From JAWKTV01 sp041398905 (GTDB lineage: Bacteria > Planctomycetota > Planctomycetia > Planctomycetales > Planctomycetaceae), in contig JAWKTV010000001.1 of NCBI GenBank assembly GCA_041398905.1, positions 593,045 through 657,044 on the forward strand: DNA of 64,000 nt, in the 5' to 3' direction. Numbering within the stretch: position 1 is the stretch's first letter; every line of letters starts with the position of its first letter. The notes under the pieces are model-generated. The model worked only from the letters and a program-made list of their open reading frames with translations, was not told where the DNA came from and did not search any database. Position numbers and translations under genes: made by a program. This document shows, piece after piece, positions 47,757-55,927 of this stretch.

Positions 47757-48974
47757 ATGCCGACGATTCATGTCAACTCGCCCGCCAACCTTCTGGGGCC
47801 AGGTGGTTCGCGGAGTTTGCGCGCCACGCTGCGGCAACTGTCCACGGCACTCGAGGCCGACTCGGAAGCCGCCTGGCGGGACCTGGAGCGGCGGAGCCTG
47901 CTGGCCAACCCCTTTACATCTTCAGCGTTCGTCAGCTCCAGCCTGTTCGCCTGCCCGCCACGGGAATCGCCGCTGCTGTTGACTGTCGAGGACCACGCCG
48001 GGCGATGGCTGGCGGCAGGAGTTTTCTCGACCAGCAACGGCAACCGCTCACTGCCACTGCCGCACCTGTCGGCCCTCCCGTTCGATCATGTCTTCAAGAC
48101 CAGCCTGCTGATCGATGCGGTTCACGCGCCGACCGTTGTCGAATCGTTGCTTGAACTGCTGCGACGGGAAGGCTGGCATGGGCTGCAGTTCCCGAAGTTT
48201 CCGATCGGCAGTCCGCTCTCGCTGCTGCTGACGTCCGCCTGTGACGCTGCCGGGCTGTCGACTGTGATTGACGACGCGCATCAGCGTGCCATGGTGGACG
48301 CCCGCGAATCGGACACGGGCACCGGCATCTCGAACGCGCGCGCAAAGAGCATGCGCCGCGGGAGACGCTACCTGGAGGCGCGAGGGAACGTCGCGTTCCG
48401 ATGGCGCGGCTGCCGCAACAACGACCTCTCCGCCGCCGAGCAGTTCCTCACGCTCGAAGCGATGGGCTGGAAAGGGGCCGCCCGAACCGCACTCGCGAGC
48501 CAGGGCGAATCGGCAAACTTCTTCCGTCGGCTTGTGACTACGCTGGGGGAGCAAGATCGCATCTTCTTTGCCGAGTGCCTGCTTGATCAACAGGTGATCG
48601 CCAGTGCCTGTCTGTTTCGATCGGAAGCGGACTACTACGTGTTCAAGCTCGGCTGGAATCCCGTCTATGAACGTGCGGGACCGGGCTATCTGCTGGCGGC
48701 GGAGATTCGTCAGCGAGCGCGGGAGCTGCCGGGCTGTCGCAGGATCGACGGTTGTGCCCGCCCCGGGAGCTTTCTCGAACATGTCTGGAGCGATCGAAAG
48801 TTGATCGGCGACGCACTGTTCACCACCACGAAGTGGGGGGCCGCGGCGGCTCAGGGGACGCAGTGGGCCCGATCGATCATGCGGCTCGTTCGCGGCGGTG
48901 GCGGGGTGCCTGCCGCAGATCTGATGTCACTGGTCGAGCCGGAAGCCGAGTTGGAAGTGCGGGAGGACGCATGA
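47757..48974 (+). CDS. GNAT-type acetyltransferase (CelD/BioF2-like)
   Basis: The start at 47757 (MPTIHVNSPANLLGPGGSRS) follows gcggagggg. About 405 residues with the Acetyltransf_6 (CelD/BcsL, FemAB-like) architecture: WRDLERRSLLANPFTSSAFV, KSMRRGRRYLEARGNVAFRW and FAECLLDQQVIASACLFRSE, then YYVFKLGWNPVYERAGPGYL. Family members acylate sugars or peptidoglycan-like polymers during envelope or exopolysaccharide synthesis. The stop overlaps the next start by ATGA, so it is translationally coupled to a membrane acyltransferase, which supports a shared glycan-modification role. The acyl donor and acceptor are unknown. Confidence 0.82.
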   Translation: MPTIHVNSPANLLGPGGSRSLRATLRQLSTALEADSEAAWRDLERRSLLANPFTSSAFVSSSLFACPPRESPLLLTVEDHAGRWLAAGVFSTSNGNRSLPLPHLSALPFDHVFKTSLLIDAVHAPTVVESLLELLRREGWHGLQFPKFPIGSPLSLLLTSACDAAGLSTVIDDAHQRAMVDARESDTGTGISNARAKSMRRGRRYLEARGNVAFRWRGCRNNDLSAAEQFLTLEAMGWKGAARTALASQGESANFFRRLVTTLGEQDRIFFAECLLDQQVIASACLFRSEADYYVFKLGWNPVYERAGPGYLLAAEIRQRARELPGCRRIDGCARPGSFLEHVWSDRKLIGDALFTTTKWGAAAAQGTQWARSIMRLVRGGGGVPAADLMSLVEPEAELEVREDA

Positions 48975-50215
48975 GGATTTCAGCATTATGGCGGTGGCCC
49001 TCCCGGGAGTACTCGCCAACCCCCTCCGATCATCGCACGCCGCTGGATGGTGTGCGTGGTCTCGCGATTCTCCTTGTCTTCCTGTACGACTGCCTCAAGC
49101 TGCCGGCGGACGGGATGGTGGCGTTCGCGGTCCGCAAGCTAAGTGGAGCGGGCTGGATGGGTGTCGACCTGTTCTTCGTGCTGTCGGGTTGCCTCATCAC
49201 GGGAATCCTGCTGGACACCTGTCGCAAGCCCGGCTTTCTCCGCAGCTTCTTCGCGCGCCGGGCGCTGCGAATTTTTCCGCTGTATTACCTGGCGCTCTGG
49301 GCCGCGTTCATCGCAACTCCGCAGCTCGCCGAGCTGTGGGGCGGCCTGCGTCCAATCGCCGTCCGTGTCGAGACGCTGACCACCGAGCAAGTCTGGTTCT
49401 GGACATATCTGCAGAACTGGAGGTTCGCCTGGAGCGGCGCATGGCCGGACATCAGTTACCTGAATCACTTCTGGTCGCTGGCGGTCGAGGAGCAGTTCTA
49501 TCTGTTCTGGCCGTTTGTGGTCGCCGCGTGCTCGCGGAAAGGGCTGGCGCGGGTCTGTTGGGGTTGCGTCATCGTGGCACTCGGGATTCGCGTTGCGTTG
49601 CTCATGAACGGGTTCCCGTCGGTCACACCGTACGTTATCACAATCGCCCGCATGGACAGCCTGTGTCTCGGTGGGCTGATCGCGTTGGGGCTGCGATCTC
49701 CCGACTGGTATCCTCGGCTGGTCCGCTGGGCATGGCCTGCAATGGTTGCGGCGGCCGCGATCGTCGTGGCGGTCGATATTGTCTGGCCGGTGTTGCAGTC
49801 CGGTTCGTTGGGACAACAGACGATTGGGCACACGTTGCTGGGAGTGATGTTCGGGGCGCTCATCTTCTCGGCGACCGCCGTGCGTGCAGACCACTGGTTC
49901 GGCCGCCTGCTGTCGATGCGCTGGCTCACCCTGCCCGGACAGTACAGCTATGCACTCTACGTGATCCACCGCCCCGTCCACCGCATCACGATGAAGCTCG
50001 ACTGGTCGCAGTGGTCGGAGGGAACGCAAGCCGTCGCTGTGTTCGGCACGACATTGCTCGTCTCACTGCTGCTCGCCGCGCTGTCCTGGAAGTTCTTCGA
50101 GCAGCCGCTGCTGTCGTTGAAGCGATACTTCCCCCGACCTGATGCTCCGAGGGAGTCGACCGCCCTCGTGGCTGACAACCGCCTCCCTCGCCTGAGTGAG
50201 ACCGCGCACTCCTGA
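48971..50215 (+). CDS. Membrane acyltransferase 3 (OafA/NodX-like)
   Basis: 414 residues from the ATG at 48971, inside the GNAT stop. The Acyl_transf_3 fold has ten or so membrane helices. The diagnostic first motif is TPLDGVRGLAILLVFLYDCL (the usual His-Arg after the helix is not seen here), followed by GWMGVDLFFVLSGCLITGIL, RRALRIFPLYYLALW and LNHFWSLAVEEQFYLFWPFV. It transfers acetyl or succinyl groups to exported sugars. The C-terminal tail is cytosolic and basic. Together with the GNAT gene it forms a two-gene operon. Confidence 0.9.
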   Translation: MRISALWRWPSREYSPTPSDHRTPLDGVRGLAILLVFLYDCLKLPADGMVAFAVRKLSGAGWMGVDLFFVLSGCLITGILLDTCRKPGFLRSFFARRALRIFPLYYLALWAAFIATPQLAELWGGLRPIAVRVETLTTEQVWFWTYLQNWRFAWSGAWPDISYLNHFWSLAVEEQFYLFWPFVVAACSRKGLARVCWGCVIVALGIRVALLMNGFPSVTPYVITIARMDSLCLGGLIALGLRSPDWYPRLVRWAWPAMVAAAAIVVAVDIVWPVLQSGSLGQQTIGHTLLGVMFGALIFSATAVRADHWFGRLLSMRWLTLPGQYSYALYVIHRPVHRITMKLDWSQWSEGTQAVAVFGTTLLVSLLLAALSWKFFEQPLLSLKRYFPRPDAPRESTALVADNRLPRLSETAHS

Positions 50216-50308
50216 GCGAAGCTCCCCGCCACGAAGCCGCTGACGATTGTCGAGCGTGCAGATGCGGCGCGATTGCGTGTTGATGCGGGATGCAGACGTT
50301 GACTGTCG

Positions 50309-51562
50309 TCACTCAGAGCCGCGTGACACCGTGGGGGCGGGCGCGAACGCCTGCTGATAGATGGCCAGAATGTCGGCTTCGGTCGGTTCGCGGGGAGTCA
50401 ACTGCATCAGGCGCTTGATGCCGAAAGCCTTCCGAGCGTACTCAGGCAACTCGGACTCCCGGCCGCCGAGTTCGAGGATCGACAGCGGGATGCCGACCCT
50501 CTCCCGGAGTCGAGCGACGCAGTCGCAGGCCCGCGTCGCGGCCTCGTCAGGGGACAGGCCGCCGACATCCTCGCCCAGCCATTGGGCGATGCGGGCGAGC
50601 TCGGCGGTGCGAACAGGCTGGTTGAACCGCATGACATAAGGCAGCAGCAGGCCATTTCCGCCGCCGTGGGTGCAGTGCAAGTCGCCGCCTAGCGGGTATT
50701 CCATCGCGTGGACCAGAGCGACGCCGCAGTTGGAAAAAGCAATGCCGGCGAGCGTGGCGGCGAGGGCCATGCCGGTCCGGGCAGTGATGTCATCGGGAGC
50801 CTCCACGGCTCGGACGAGATGCTCGCCGACCAGGCGAATGGCCCGCTCCGCGAAGATGTCACCGATCGGATGCTGCCCTTCGTAGGCGAACAGCTCGCCG
50901 GGAGGTATCGCGAGGTCGGTTGAACGGGTGGCGAGGCAGGCCTCAATGGCGTGGGTAAGCGCGTCGATGCCGCTGTCGGCGGTCACCTGCGGCGGGCAAG
51001 TGAGGGTCAACTCGGGGTCGACGACCGCAAGGTCCGGCCTGAGATACGGGCTGAGAGTACTGACCTTGATCTTGTTGACGTGATCGGTGAGGACGGCGGC
51101 ATGCGAGACTTCGCTGCCGGTGCCGGCTGTCGTGGGGACCGCGATGAGCGGCAGGACAGGGCCGGGTATGTTGTCGAAGTGGAAGTAGTCCGCGAACGAG
51201 CCGCCGTGAGTCGCCACGACCGCGATGATCTTCGCGAGATCAATGTTTGAGCCGCCACCGAGTCCGAGAATCGCGTCGGGCTGATAGCGATTCGACGCCT
51301 CGATGCCAGCGGTTGCGGCTGCGAAGGATGGCTCCGGCTCGCTGCCGTCAAACACCTCGACATCGAGCTGCGACGCTTTGAGCGCATCAGCGACTCGACT
51401 CGTAAGGCCCAGTCGAGTCAGCACCGGGTCGGAGACGATCAGCACCTTGCTCACCGCGAGGCGATTGACAGCCGGCCCGAGTTCGCCCGTGGCTCCGCAG
51501 CCGAACAGCAGACGGCCCGCAGTCGAAAAGTTCCAGGTGGTGCGTGCGATCGGCGTCGGCAT
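50309..51562 (-). CDS. Iron-containing alcohol dehydrogenase
   Basis: 417 residues starting MPTPIARTTWNFSTAGRLLF. NAD(P)-binding GGGSNIDLAK, the substrate/metal segment VPTTAGTGSEVSHAAVL, and the metal His pair region ALVHAMEYPLGGDLHCTHGG with NGLLLPYVMRFN are all present, so the Asp/His iron site is intact. Oxidises or reduces an alcohol/aldehyde pair. The partner SDR gene ends 98 bp upstream on the same strand, and the two are probably cotranscribed. Substrate cannot be assigned. Confidence 0.93.
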   Translation of the reverse strand: MPTPIARTTWNFSTAGRLLFGCGATGELGPAVNRLAVSKVLIVSDPVLTRLGLTSRVADALKASQLDVEVFDGSEPEPSFAAATAGIEASNRYQPDAILGLGGGSNIDLAKIIAVVATHGGSFADYFHFDNIPGPVLPLIAVPTTAGTGSEVSHAAVLTDHVNKIKVSTLSPYLRPDLAVVDPELTLTCPPQVTADSGIDALTHAIEACLATRSTDLAIPPGELFAYEGQHPIGDIFAERAIRLVGEHLVRAVEAPDDITARTGMALAATLAGIAFSNCGVALVHAMEYPLGGDLHCTHGGGNGLLLPYVMRFNQPVRTAELARIAQWLGEDVGGLSPDEAATRACDCVARLRERVGIPLSILELGGRESELPEYARKAFGIKRLMQLTPREPTEADILAIYQQAFAPAPTVSRGSE

Positions 51563-51660
51563 TGGTGCGGTTTGGACAGACTTGGTCTCGGTGGGCAGCG
51601 TCGCCCCAGTACAACAATCCAGGAACTGCTGCCTCTCGGATCACATGCCGGCCAGACCGT

Positions 51661-52485
51661 TCATGACGCGGCGCCGTCTTCGGCCGCCGCTCGGTCGGCC
51701 GCATCGACCGCCATGCGGTGTTCCGAGGGAAGGTAGTACCCGTTGACCCAGCCCATCGGCAGGGTCGCGCCGGTGATCCAGCGGGCTTCCTGCGAGGCGA
51801 GGAACGCCACGGCGGCCGCCACGTCTTGCGGATGACCGATTCCCAACGGATGCGTCGCCAGTGACTGATCCCGCTCAGCGACGCTCATCTGCATGATGTA
51901 CCTATGGACCATCGGGGTATGGACCATCGCCGGGGCGATGCAGACGGCGCGTTGCTTCTTCGGTGCGATCTCCATCGCCAGGGACTGCGTCATGCCGATC
52001 ATGCCCGCCTTGCTGGCGCTGTACGCGGAGAACGCCGCGCAGCCGGCAAGCCCGAGGACGGAGGCGATATTGACAATCACACCCCCGTCCGTGGAAAGGT
52101 GCGGCAGCACCTCCCGGGTCAGCCGCATCGCCCCGGTCAGGTTGACGTCCAGCGTGCGGGACCAGGCTTCGTCTGCGATGTCTTCGAACTTCTCGGCCGT
52201 CTCGATGCCGGCGTTGTTCACGAGGACATCGACCCGGCCGTAGCGGGCGATGACCTGCTCGACCGCGGAGCGAACCGATGGCTGTGCGCAGACATCGCAT
52301 TCGATTGCGAGATGGTCGACCTCACGGCGTTTGAGCCATCGCAGCAGCTTCTCCGGGGGCTGGCCGTAGTACAGCGGTACCACGCTCGCCCCCTCGTCCG
52401 ACAGACGCTCGACGATCGCCCCACCAATCCCCCGGTCGCTCACGCCGGACACGACGACGACGGACTCATGAAAACGACTGGTCAC
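51661..52485 (-). CDS. Short-chain dehydrogenase/reductase
   Basis: GTG start at 52485 (VTSRFHESVVVVSGVSDRGI). The much longer upstream frame lacks family sequence. Cofactor motif SGVSDRGIGGAIVERL (TGxxxGIG variant), VLVNNAGIETA, catalytic Ser in IVNIASVLGLAG, and YSASK with the catalytic Tyr and Lys. The end GATLPMGWVNGYYLPS replaces the usual GxxxxVDGG. Classical SDR, 274 residues, of the 3-oxoacyl-reductase-like group. Next to an iron alcohol dehydrogenase, so possibly two steps of one alcohol/ketone pathway. Confidence 0.9.
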   Translation of the reverse strand: MTSRFHESVVVVSGVSDRGIGGAIVERLSDEGASVVPLYYGQPPEKLLRWLKRREVDHLAIECDVCAQPSVRSAVEQVIARYGRVDVLVNNAGIETAEKFEDIADEAWSRTLDVNLTGAMRLTREVLPHLSTDGGVIVNIASVLGLAGCAAFSAYSASKAGMIGMTQSLAMEIAPKKQRAVCIAPAMVHTPMVHRYIMQMSVAERDQSLATHPLGIGHPQDVAAAVAFLASQEARWITGATLPMGWVNGYYLPSEHRMAVDAADRAAAEDGAAS

Positions 52486-52812
52486 GCGAACTGCCTGAAC
52501 TGATGAAGGATGTCGAGGTGACCGCCCGTGCGTCGGCCCTTCTCGGAAGTCTACCTGTTTGGGCATTCTGCGCTCTGTTCGTCGCTGCCGCAACGCGGAA
52601 TCGACCTTCTCGCCCTGAGTTCGATGCCGAGCATGACGGCTCGCACGATTGCAGATACTGGCGAACCGACTCCGCCCCGCCTGCGGAAGAGCACGGGCCA
52701 CTCCAACCGCTACGACCGTTCGCTTCGTCACTGCTTACCTGACTGAAACGGGATTCCAACGGCCGCAGAGGTTGCACTGCATCATTCTGACCTAGTTTTC
52801 AGAAGGAAATTC
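52486..52812. other. Divergent region upstream of the SDR gene and the tad cluster
   Basis: About 330 bp. ORFs are short and not gene-like. A small inverted repeat (ttctga at 52785-52790, tcagaa at 52799-52804) precedes the large hairpin described separately. Confidence 0.4.
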
Positions 52813-52858
52813 CGTGGACAGGCGAGCGTGCGGGCTTCACAGCCCCCGCCTGTCCACG
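52813..52858 (+). promoter_or_regulatory. Nested hairpin in the leader of the tad cluster
   Basis: Outer 12-bp perfect stem (cgtggacaggcg at 52813-52824, cgcctgtccacg at 52847-52858) enclosing an inner 5-bp stem (gggct at 52832-52836, agccc at 52841-52845) with a 4-nt loop. It ends 40 nt before the TadE ATG. Because the upstream gene is divergent, this is not an ordinary 3' terminator. It could be an attenuator, an RNA stabiliser or a protein-binding site. Confidence 0.5.
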
Positions 52859-52898
52859 ACCAAGCCACGTTCGTCCGAACGATCCTGCCGAACATTCC

Positions 52899-53303
52899 AT
52901 GCGACGCCTGCGAACAATCAGCGAGACTTCACGCCGCGGCGCCGCGGTGGAGTTCGCGGTCTGTCTGCCGGTCATGCTGATGATCGTCTTCGGCTCGATC
53001 GAAGCCGCGAACGCGATTTACCTGAAGCAGATCGTGACTCAGGCGGCCTACGAGACCGCTCGAGTCGTGACGACGCCAGGGAACACCGCCGCGGACGCCA
53101 GAGCGTTCGGCGAGCACGTGCTCGCGGCCCGCAGCGTCGAGAACGCCACGATCACGATATCTCCCGAGGCGTCATCGACCACACCATCAGGGCAACTGAT
53201 GACCATCACCGTGTCGGCTCCAAGCGACTCAAACTTCTACTCACCGTTACAGTACTTCCGTGGTCAGACGATCGAAAGCCGTGTCGTCATGGTCCGCAAT
53301 TGA
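52899..53303 (+). CDS. TadE-family pilus-assembly protein (first copy)
   Basis: 134 residues from the ATG at 52899, with no good SD sequence. TadE signature: RRGAAVEFAVCLPVMLMIVF followed by GSIEAANAIYLKQIVTQAAY, i.e. a membrane helix with the conserved Glu of the E-x5-F-type start. The remainder is a beta-rich extracytoplasmic domain. TadE/TadG proteins are pseudopilins of the Tad/Flp adhesion system. The core Tad motor genes are not in the window. Followed 40 bp later by the VWA-TadG-like gene. Confidence 0.87.
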   Translation: MRRLRTISETSRRGAAVEFAVCLPVMLMIVFGSIEAANAIYLKQIVTQAAYETARVVTTPGNTAADARAFGEHVLAARSVENATITISPEASSTTPSGQLMTITVSAPSDSNFYSPLQYFRGQTIESRVVMVRN

Positions 53304-53343
53304 TGGAGCCTTGTCAGGCATTCTGCAGGAAGGGATCGGAACG

Positions 53344-54528
53344 ATGAAACGCCATCACACTTCTCTCGCGACAGTCACTGAAGCACGCTCGGGCGCGATC
53401 ATCCTGCTGGTGGTCGGGTTCCTGGTCGTGCTGCTGGCGATGGCGATGTTCACAGTCGACATCGCCTATATGCAGTTGACCCGCTCGGAGCTGCGAGCCA
53501 GCAGCGACGCAGCCGCCAAGGCGGGGGCCGAGGCCCTGCGTCGCACCAAGAGTGAATCCGCCGCTCGGCAGGCGGCGAGAGATGTGGCGGCGCTCAACAC
53601 CATTGGTGGCAGACCGCTGCTGCTCCAGGACAGCGAGATCGAAGTCGGCAGTGCGCAGCGGGCCGCGGACGGTTCGTGGCAGTTTGCCGCCAACGCGACG
53701 CCTTACACGGCTGTCCGCGTGAATGCGGAGCTGGGCGGCGCATCGCTCAACAATCCGATCAACCTCTTCTTCGCCGACTTCTTCGGGAGCGGCACATTTG
53801 AACCGACTCGCAGCGCCACGGCGGCCCACACCTCCGTCGCGGTGTCGCTGGTGCTCGACCGGTCACACTCGATGGCCTTTGACATGTCCGGAGTCGACTG
53901 GGTCTACCCGCCCGGCACTCCCATGAATCCTCATCCGGTCGCATTTCCACCGCACCCGACGCACAGTCGCTGGGCGGTGCTGATGACCGCAGTTTCGGAG
54001 TTCATGCGGATCGCTTCATCGCAGAACCCGCCGCCGTCGGTGGGGCTGGTGACTTGGGGCTCCACCATCACGCTAAGCCACTACGAAGGCTGGCTGACGG
54101 GCATGACCTCTCCCGCGGTGAGTGTGGACCTGGGCCTGACGACGCCGAGCAGCGATGTCTTCAACAAATTGTCGGCACGGGCGAACAAGCCGATGCTCGG
54201 CGGGACAAACATGTCGGCCGGAATCGACTCCGGCGTCGCGCAGTTGACCGCCAGTGGTGTCGACCCGCTCGCTTCGAAGGTGATGATCCTGATGAGCGAC
54301 GGCCAATGGAACACAGGACGGGATCCAATCGAGGCAGCCGCTGATGCCAAGGCCAATAAGGTCGTGATCCACACCATTGCGTTTCTCGACAAGGCCGAGC
54401 AGACCACCACCTTGCAAGAGGTCGCCAACATCACAGGTGGCAAGTTCTACGTGGCGCGGAACGGAACCGAGCTGGAGCAAGCATTCACCGACATCGCCCA
54501 ACAACTTCCGGTGCTATTGATTGATTGA
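53344..54528 (+). CDS. TadG-like protein with VWA domain
   Basis: The ATG at 53344 has aagggatcgga upstream. 394 residues. N-terminal Tad-type helix (ARSGAIILLVVGFLVVLLAM, then AMFTVDIAYMQLTRSELRAS), a linker with SDAAAKAGAEAL, then a VWA domain from about residue 180 with the metal-ion site VLDRSHSMAFD (DxSxS) and IDSGVAQLTASGVDPLASKV followed by MILMSDGQWN. Such proteins stay attached by their N-terminal helix and act in surface adhesion. Cotranscribed with the flanking TadE genes. Confidence 0.88.
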   Translation: MKRHHTSLATVTEARSGAIILLVVGFLVVLLAMAMFTVDIAYMQLTRSELRASSDAAAKAGAEALRRTKSESAARQAARDVAALNTIGGRPLLLQDSEIEVGSAQRAADGSWQFAANATPYTAVRVNAELGGASLNNPINLFFADFFGSGTFEPTRSATAAHTSVAVSLVLDRSHSMAFDMSGVDWVYPPGTPMNPHPVAFPPHPTHSRWAVLMTAVSEFMRIASSQNPPPSVGLVTWGSTITLSHYEGWLTGMTSPAVSVDLGLTTPSSDVFNKLSARANKPMLGGTNMSAGIDSGVAQLTASGVDPLASKVMILMSDGQWNTGRDPIEAAADAKANKVVIHTIAFLDKAEQTTTLQEVANITGGKFYVARNGTELEQAFTDIAQQLPVLLID

Positions 54529-54573
54529 TGACCGCAGTCGTTTCAGTTCAATCGCCAGCTCGGCCAAATCGTC

Positions 54574-55001
54574 ATGCGTCACTCTCCTGCTCGAATTCAC
54601 TGCCGAAGCCGTCGCCAGCGGCGCAGCGGCGCCGTGACGGTCGAGTTCGCGCTCGTGTTCCCGGTGCTGCTGTTTGTCGTGTTCGGGATGATCGAGTTCG
54701 CGCGGCTCAACATGCTGGTCAGCTCGATCGAGAACGCGGCCTATGAAGCGGCACGGCGTGCGATCGTGCCGGGGCGACCGCCGCGAGGCTGGAAGCCGAG
54801 GCGAACCGAATTCTGCAGGCGGTCGGTGCCGTCAACTCGACGGTCACGATCACCCCCGCCGTCATCACCAACCAGACACCACAGGTGACGGTGACGATTC
54901 GGCTGCCGCTCAACGACAACGCCTGGGTGACGCCGAACTTCACGGCGAACGAGAACGTGGAACGCAGTTGCACGCTCAACCGCGAGACCACGATCTACTG
55001 A
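54574..55001 (+). CDS. TadE-family protein (second copy), frame broken
   Basis: Begins MRHSPARIHCRSRRQRRSGA, then VTVEFALVFPVLLFVVFGMI and EFARLNMLVSSIENAAYEAA, the TadE helix with its conserved Glu. The frame shifts in the G4 run at 54771-54774. Adding one G gives IVPGATAARLEAEANRILQA and on through VTVTIRLPLNDNAWVTPNFT to CTLNRETTIY at 55001. About 142 residues. It is 45 bp after the TadG-like gene, giving a TadE-TadG-TadE order on one strand. Confidence 0.83.
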
Positions 55002-55072
55002 TCGCACAAACCGGCCCCGCAGCGATGGCCGTGCGACATCAGGGCCGATGGTTTCGCACTCGATCGATCGAC

Positions 55073-55870
55073 TCAGTAGCGGGCCAGGTCCTTGCCGGGC
55101 CGTGACATGCCGAGCTTCGTAGCGAACTCCTGCGCCTTCGTTACCAGCATCCGCAGGTCGCTCCCCAGGGCGATGAACTGCCAGCCTTCGGCGACGCGCC
55201 GCTCGACGTCGTCGGTCGTCTGCACATGCAGGCCGACCGGAGTGCCCGCCTGCTTGCCCGCGGCGAGTATCCGCTGCAGCATCGCTTCGAATTCCGCAGG
55301 TGATGGGTCGGCACCGTCGGGCGTTCGCATCTGGGCCTGCAGGTCGTTCGGACCAACGAAGATCGCGTCCACGCCCGGCAGGCTGTAGATCTCCGGCGCG
55401 TTGTCGACTCCTTCGGGTGACTCGGTTTGCAGAATCACGAGCACTTCATCGTTGGCGTGCTTGTAGTAATCACCGGGGGTCGCGTCGTAGTTGAGAGCGT
55501 GCAGCGAACCGCCAACGCTGCGGTTGCCAGTGGGCGGATACTTCGCGGCGGCGATGGCGTCGCGAGCTTCCTGGACCGTGTTGACCATCGGCACGACGAT
55601 GCCATGCGCACCGGCATCGAGCACCCGCTTAATGTGATCGTGATCGCCCCGCGGGACTCGGGCGAGCGGCGTGCAACCGGCGTCGGCGATGACACCGAAC
55701 AAGACCGCCGCCGTGCTCCAGTCGATCGGCGAATGTTCGAGGTCGACCGTCAGCCAGGGAAAGCCAACCCGCGCGAGCATGCGGGTGGCGGAGATGTCGC
55801 CGCACGAAAGCCAGGTGCCGACTTGAGGTTCACCGGCCTTCAAAGCCGCCTTGACTGGATTGCGTCGCAT
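55073..55870 (-). CDS. HpcH/HpaI-family aldolase
   Basis: 265 residues of the class II 2-keto-3-deoxy-sugar-acid aldolase family (HpaI, GarL, YfaU types), which cleave 2-keto-acids to pyruvate or tartronate semialdehyde and an aldehyde. Seen: FPWLTVDLEHSPIDW with the catalytic His, LARVPRGDHDHIKRVLDAGA, and VILQTESPEGVDNAPEIYSL with GVDAIFVGPNDLQAQM, giving the metal Glu and Asp. Its start is 58 bp downstream of the mutY stop on the same strand. Exact substrate unassigned. Convergent with the tad cluster. Confidence 0.9.
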   Translation of the reverse strand: MRRNPVKAALKAGEPQVGTWLSCGDISATRMLARVGFPWLTVDLEHSPIDWSTAAVLFGVIADAGCTPLARVPRGDHDHIKRVLDAGAHGIVVPMVNTVQEARDAIAAAKYPPTGNRSVGGSLHALNYDATPGDYYKHANDEVLVILQTESPEGVDNAPEIYSLPGVDAIFVGPNDLQAQMRTPDGADPSPAEFEAMLQRILAAGKQAGTPVGLHVQTTDDVERRVAEGWQFIALGSDLRMLVTKAQEFATKLGMSRPGKDLARY

Positions 55871-55927
55871 GATCGGTCGCTGGAAATCGGGTGATGAAGC
55901 GTTGCCATCGAGTGTAGCAAACCGAAC

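Noticed and set aside
48752..48970. Upstream extension of the acyltransferase ORF
   Set aside because: It overlaps the C-terminus of the GNAT gene. The ATGA-coupled start at 48971 fits the family.
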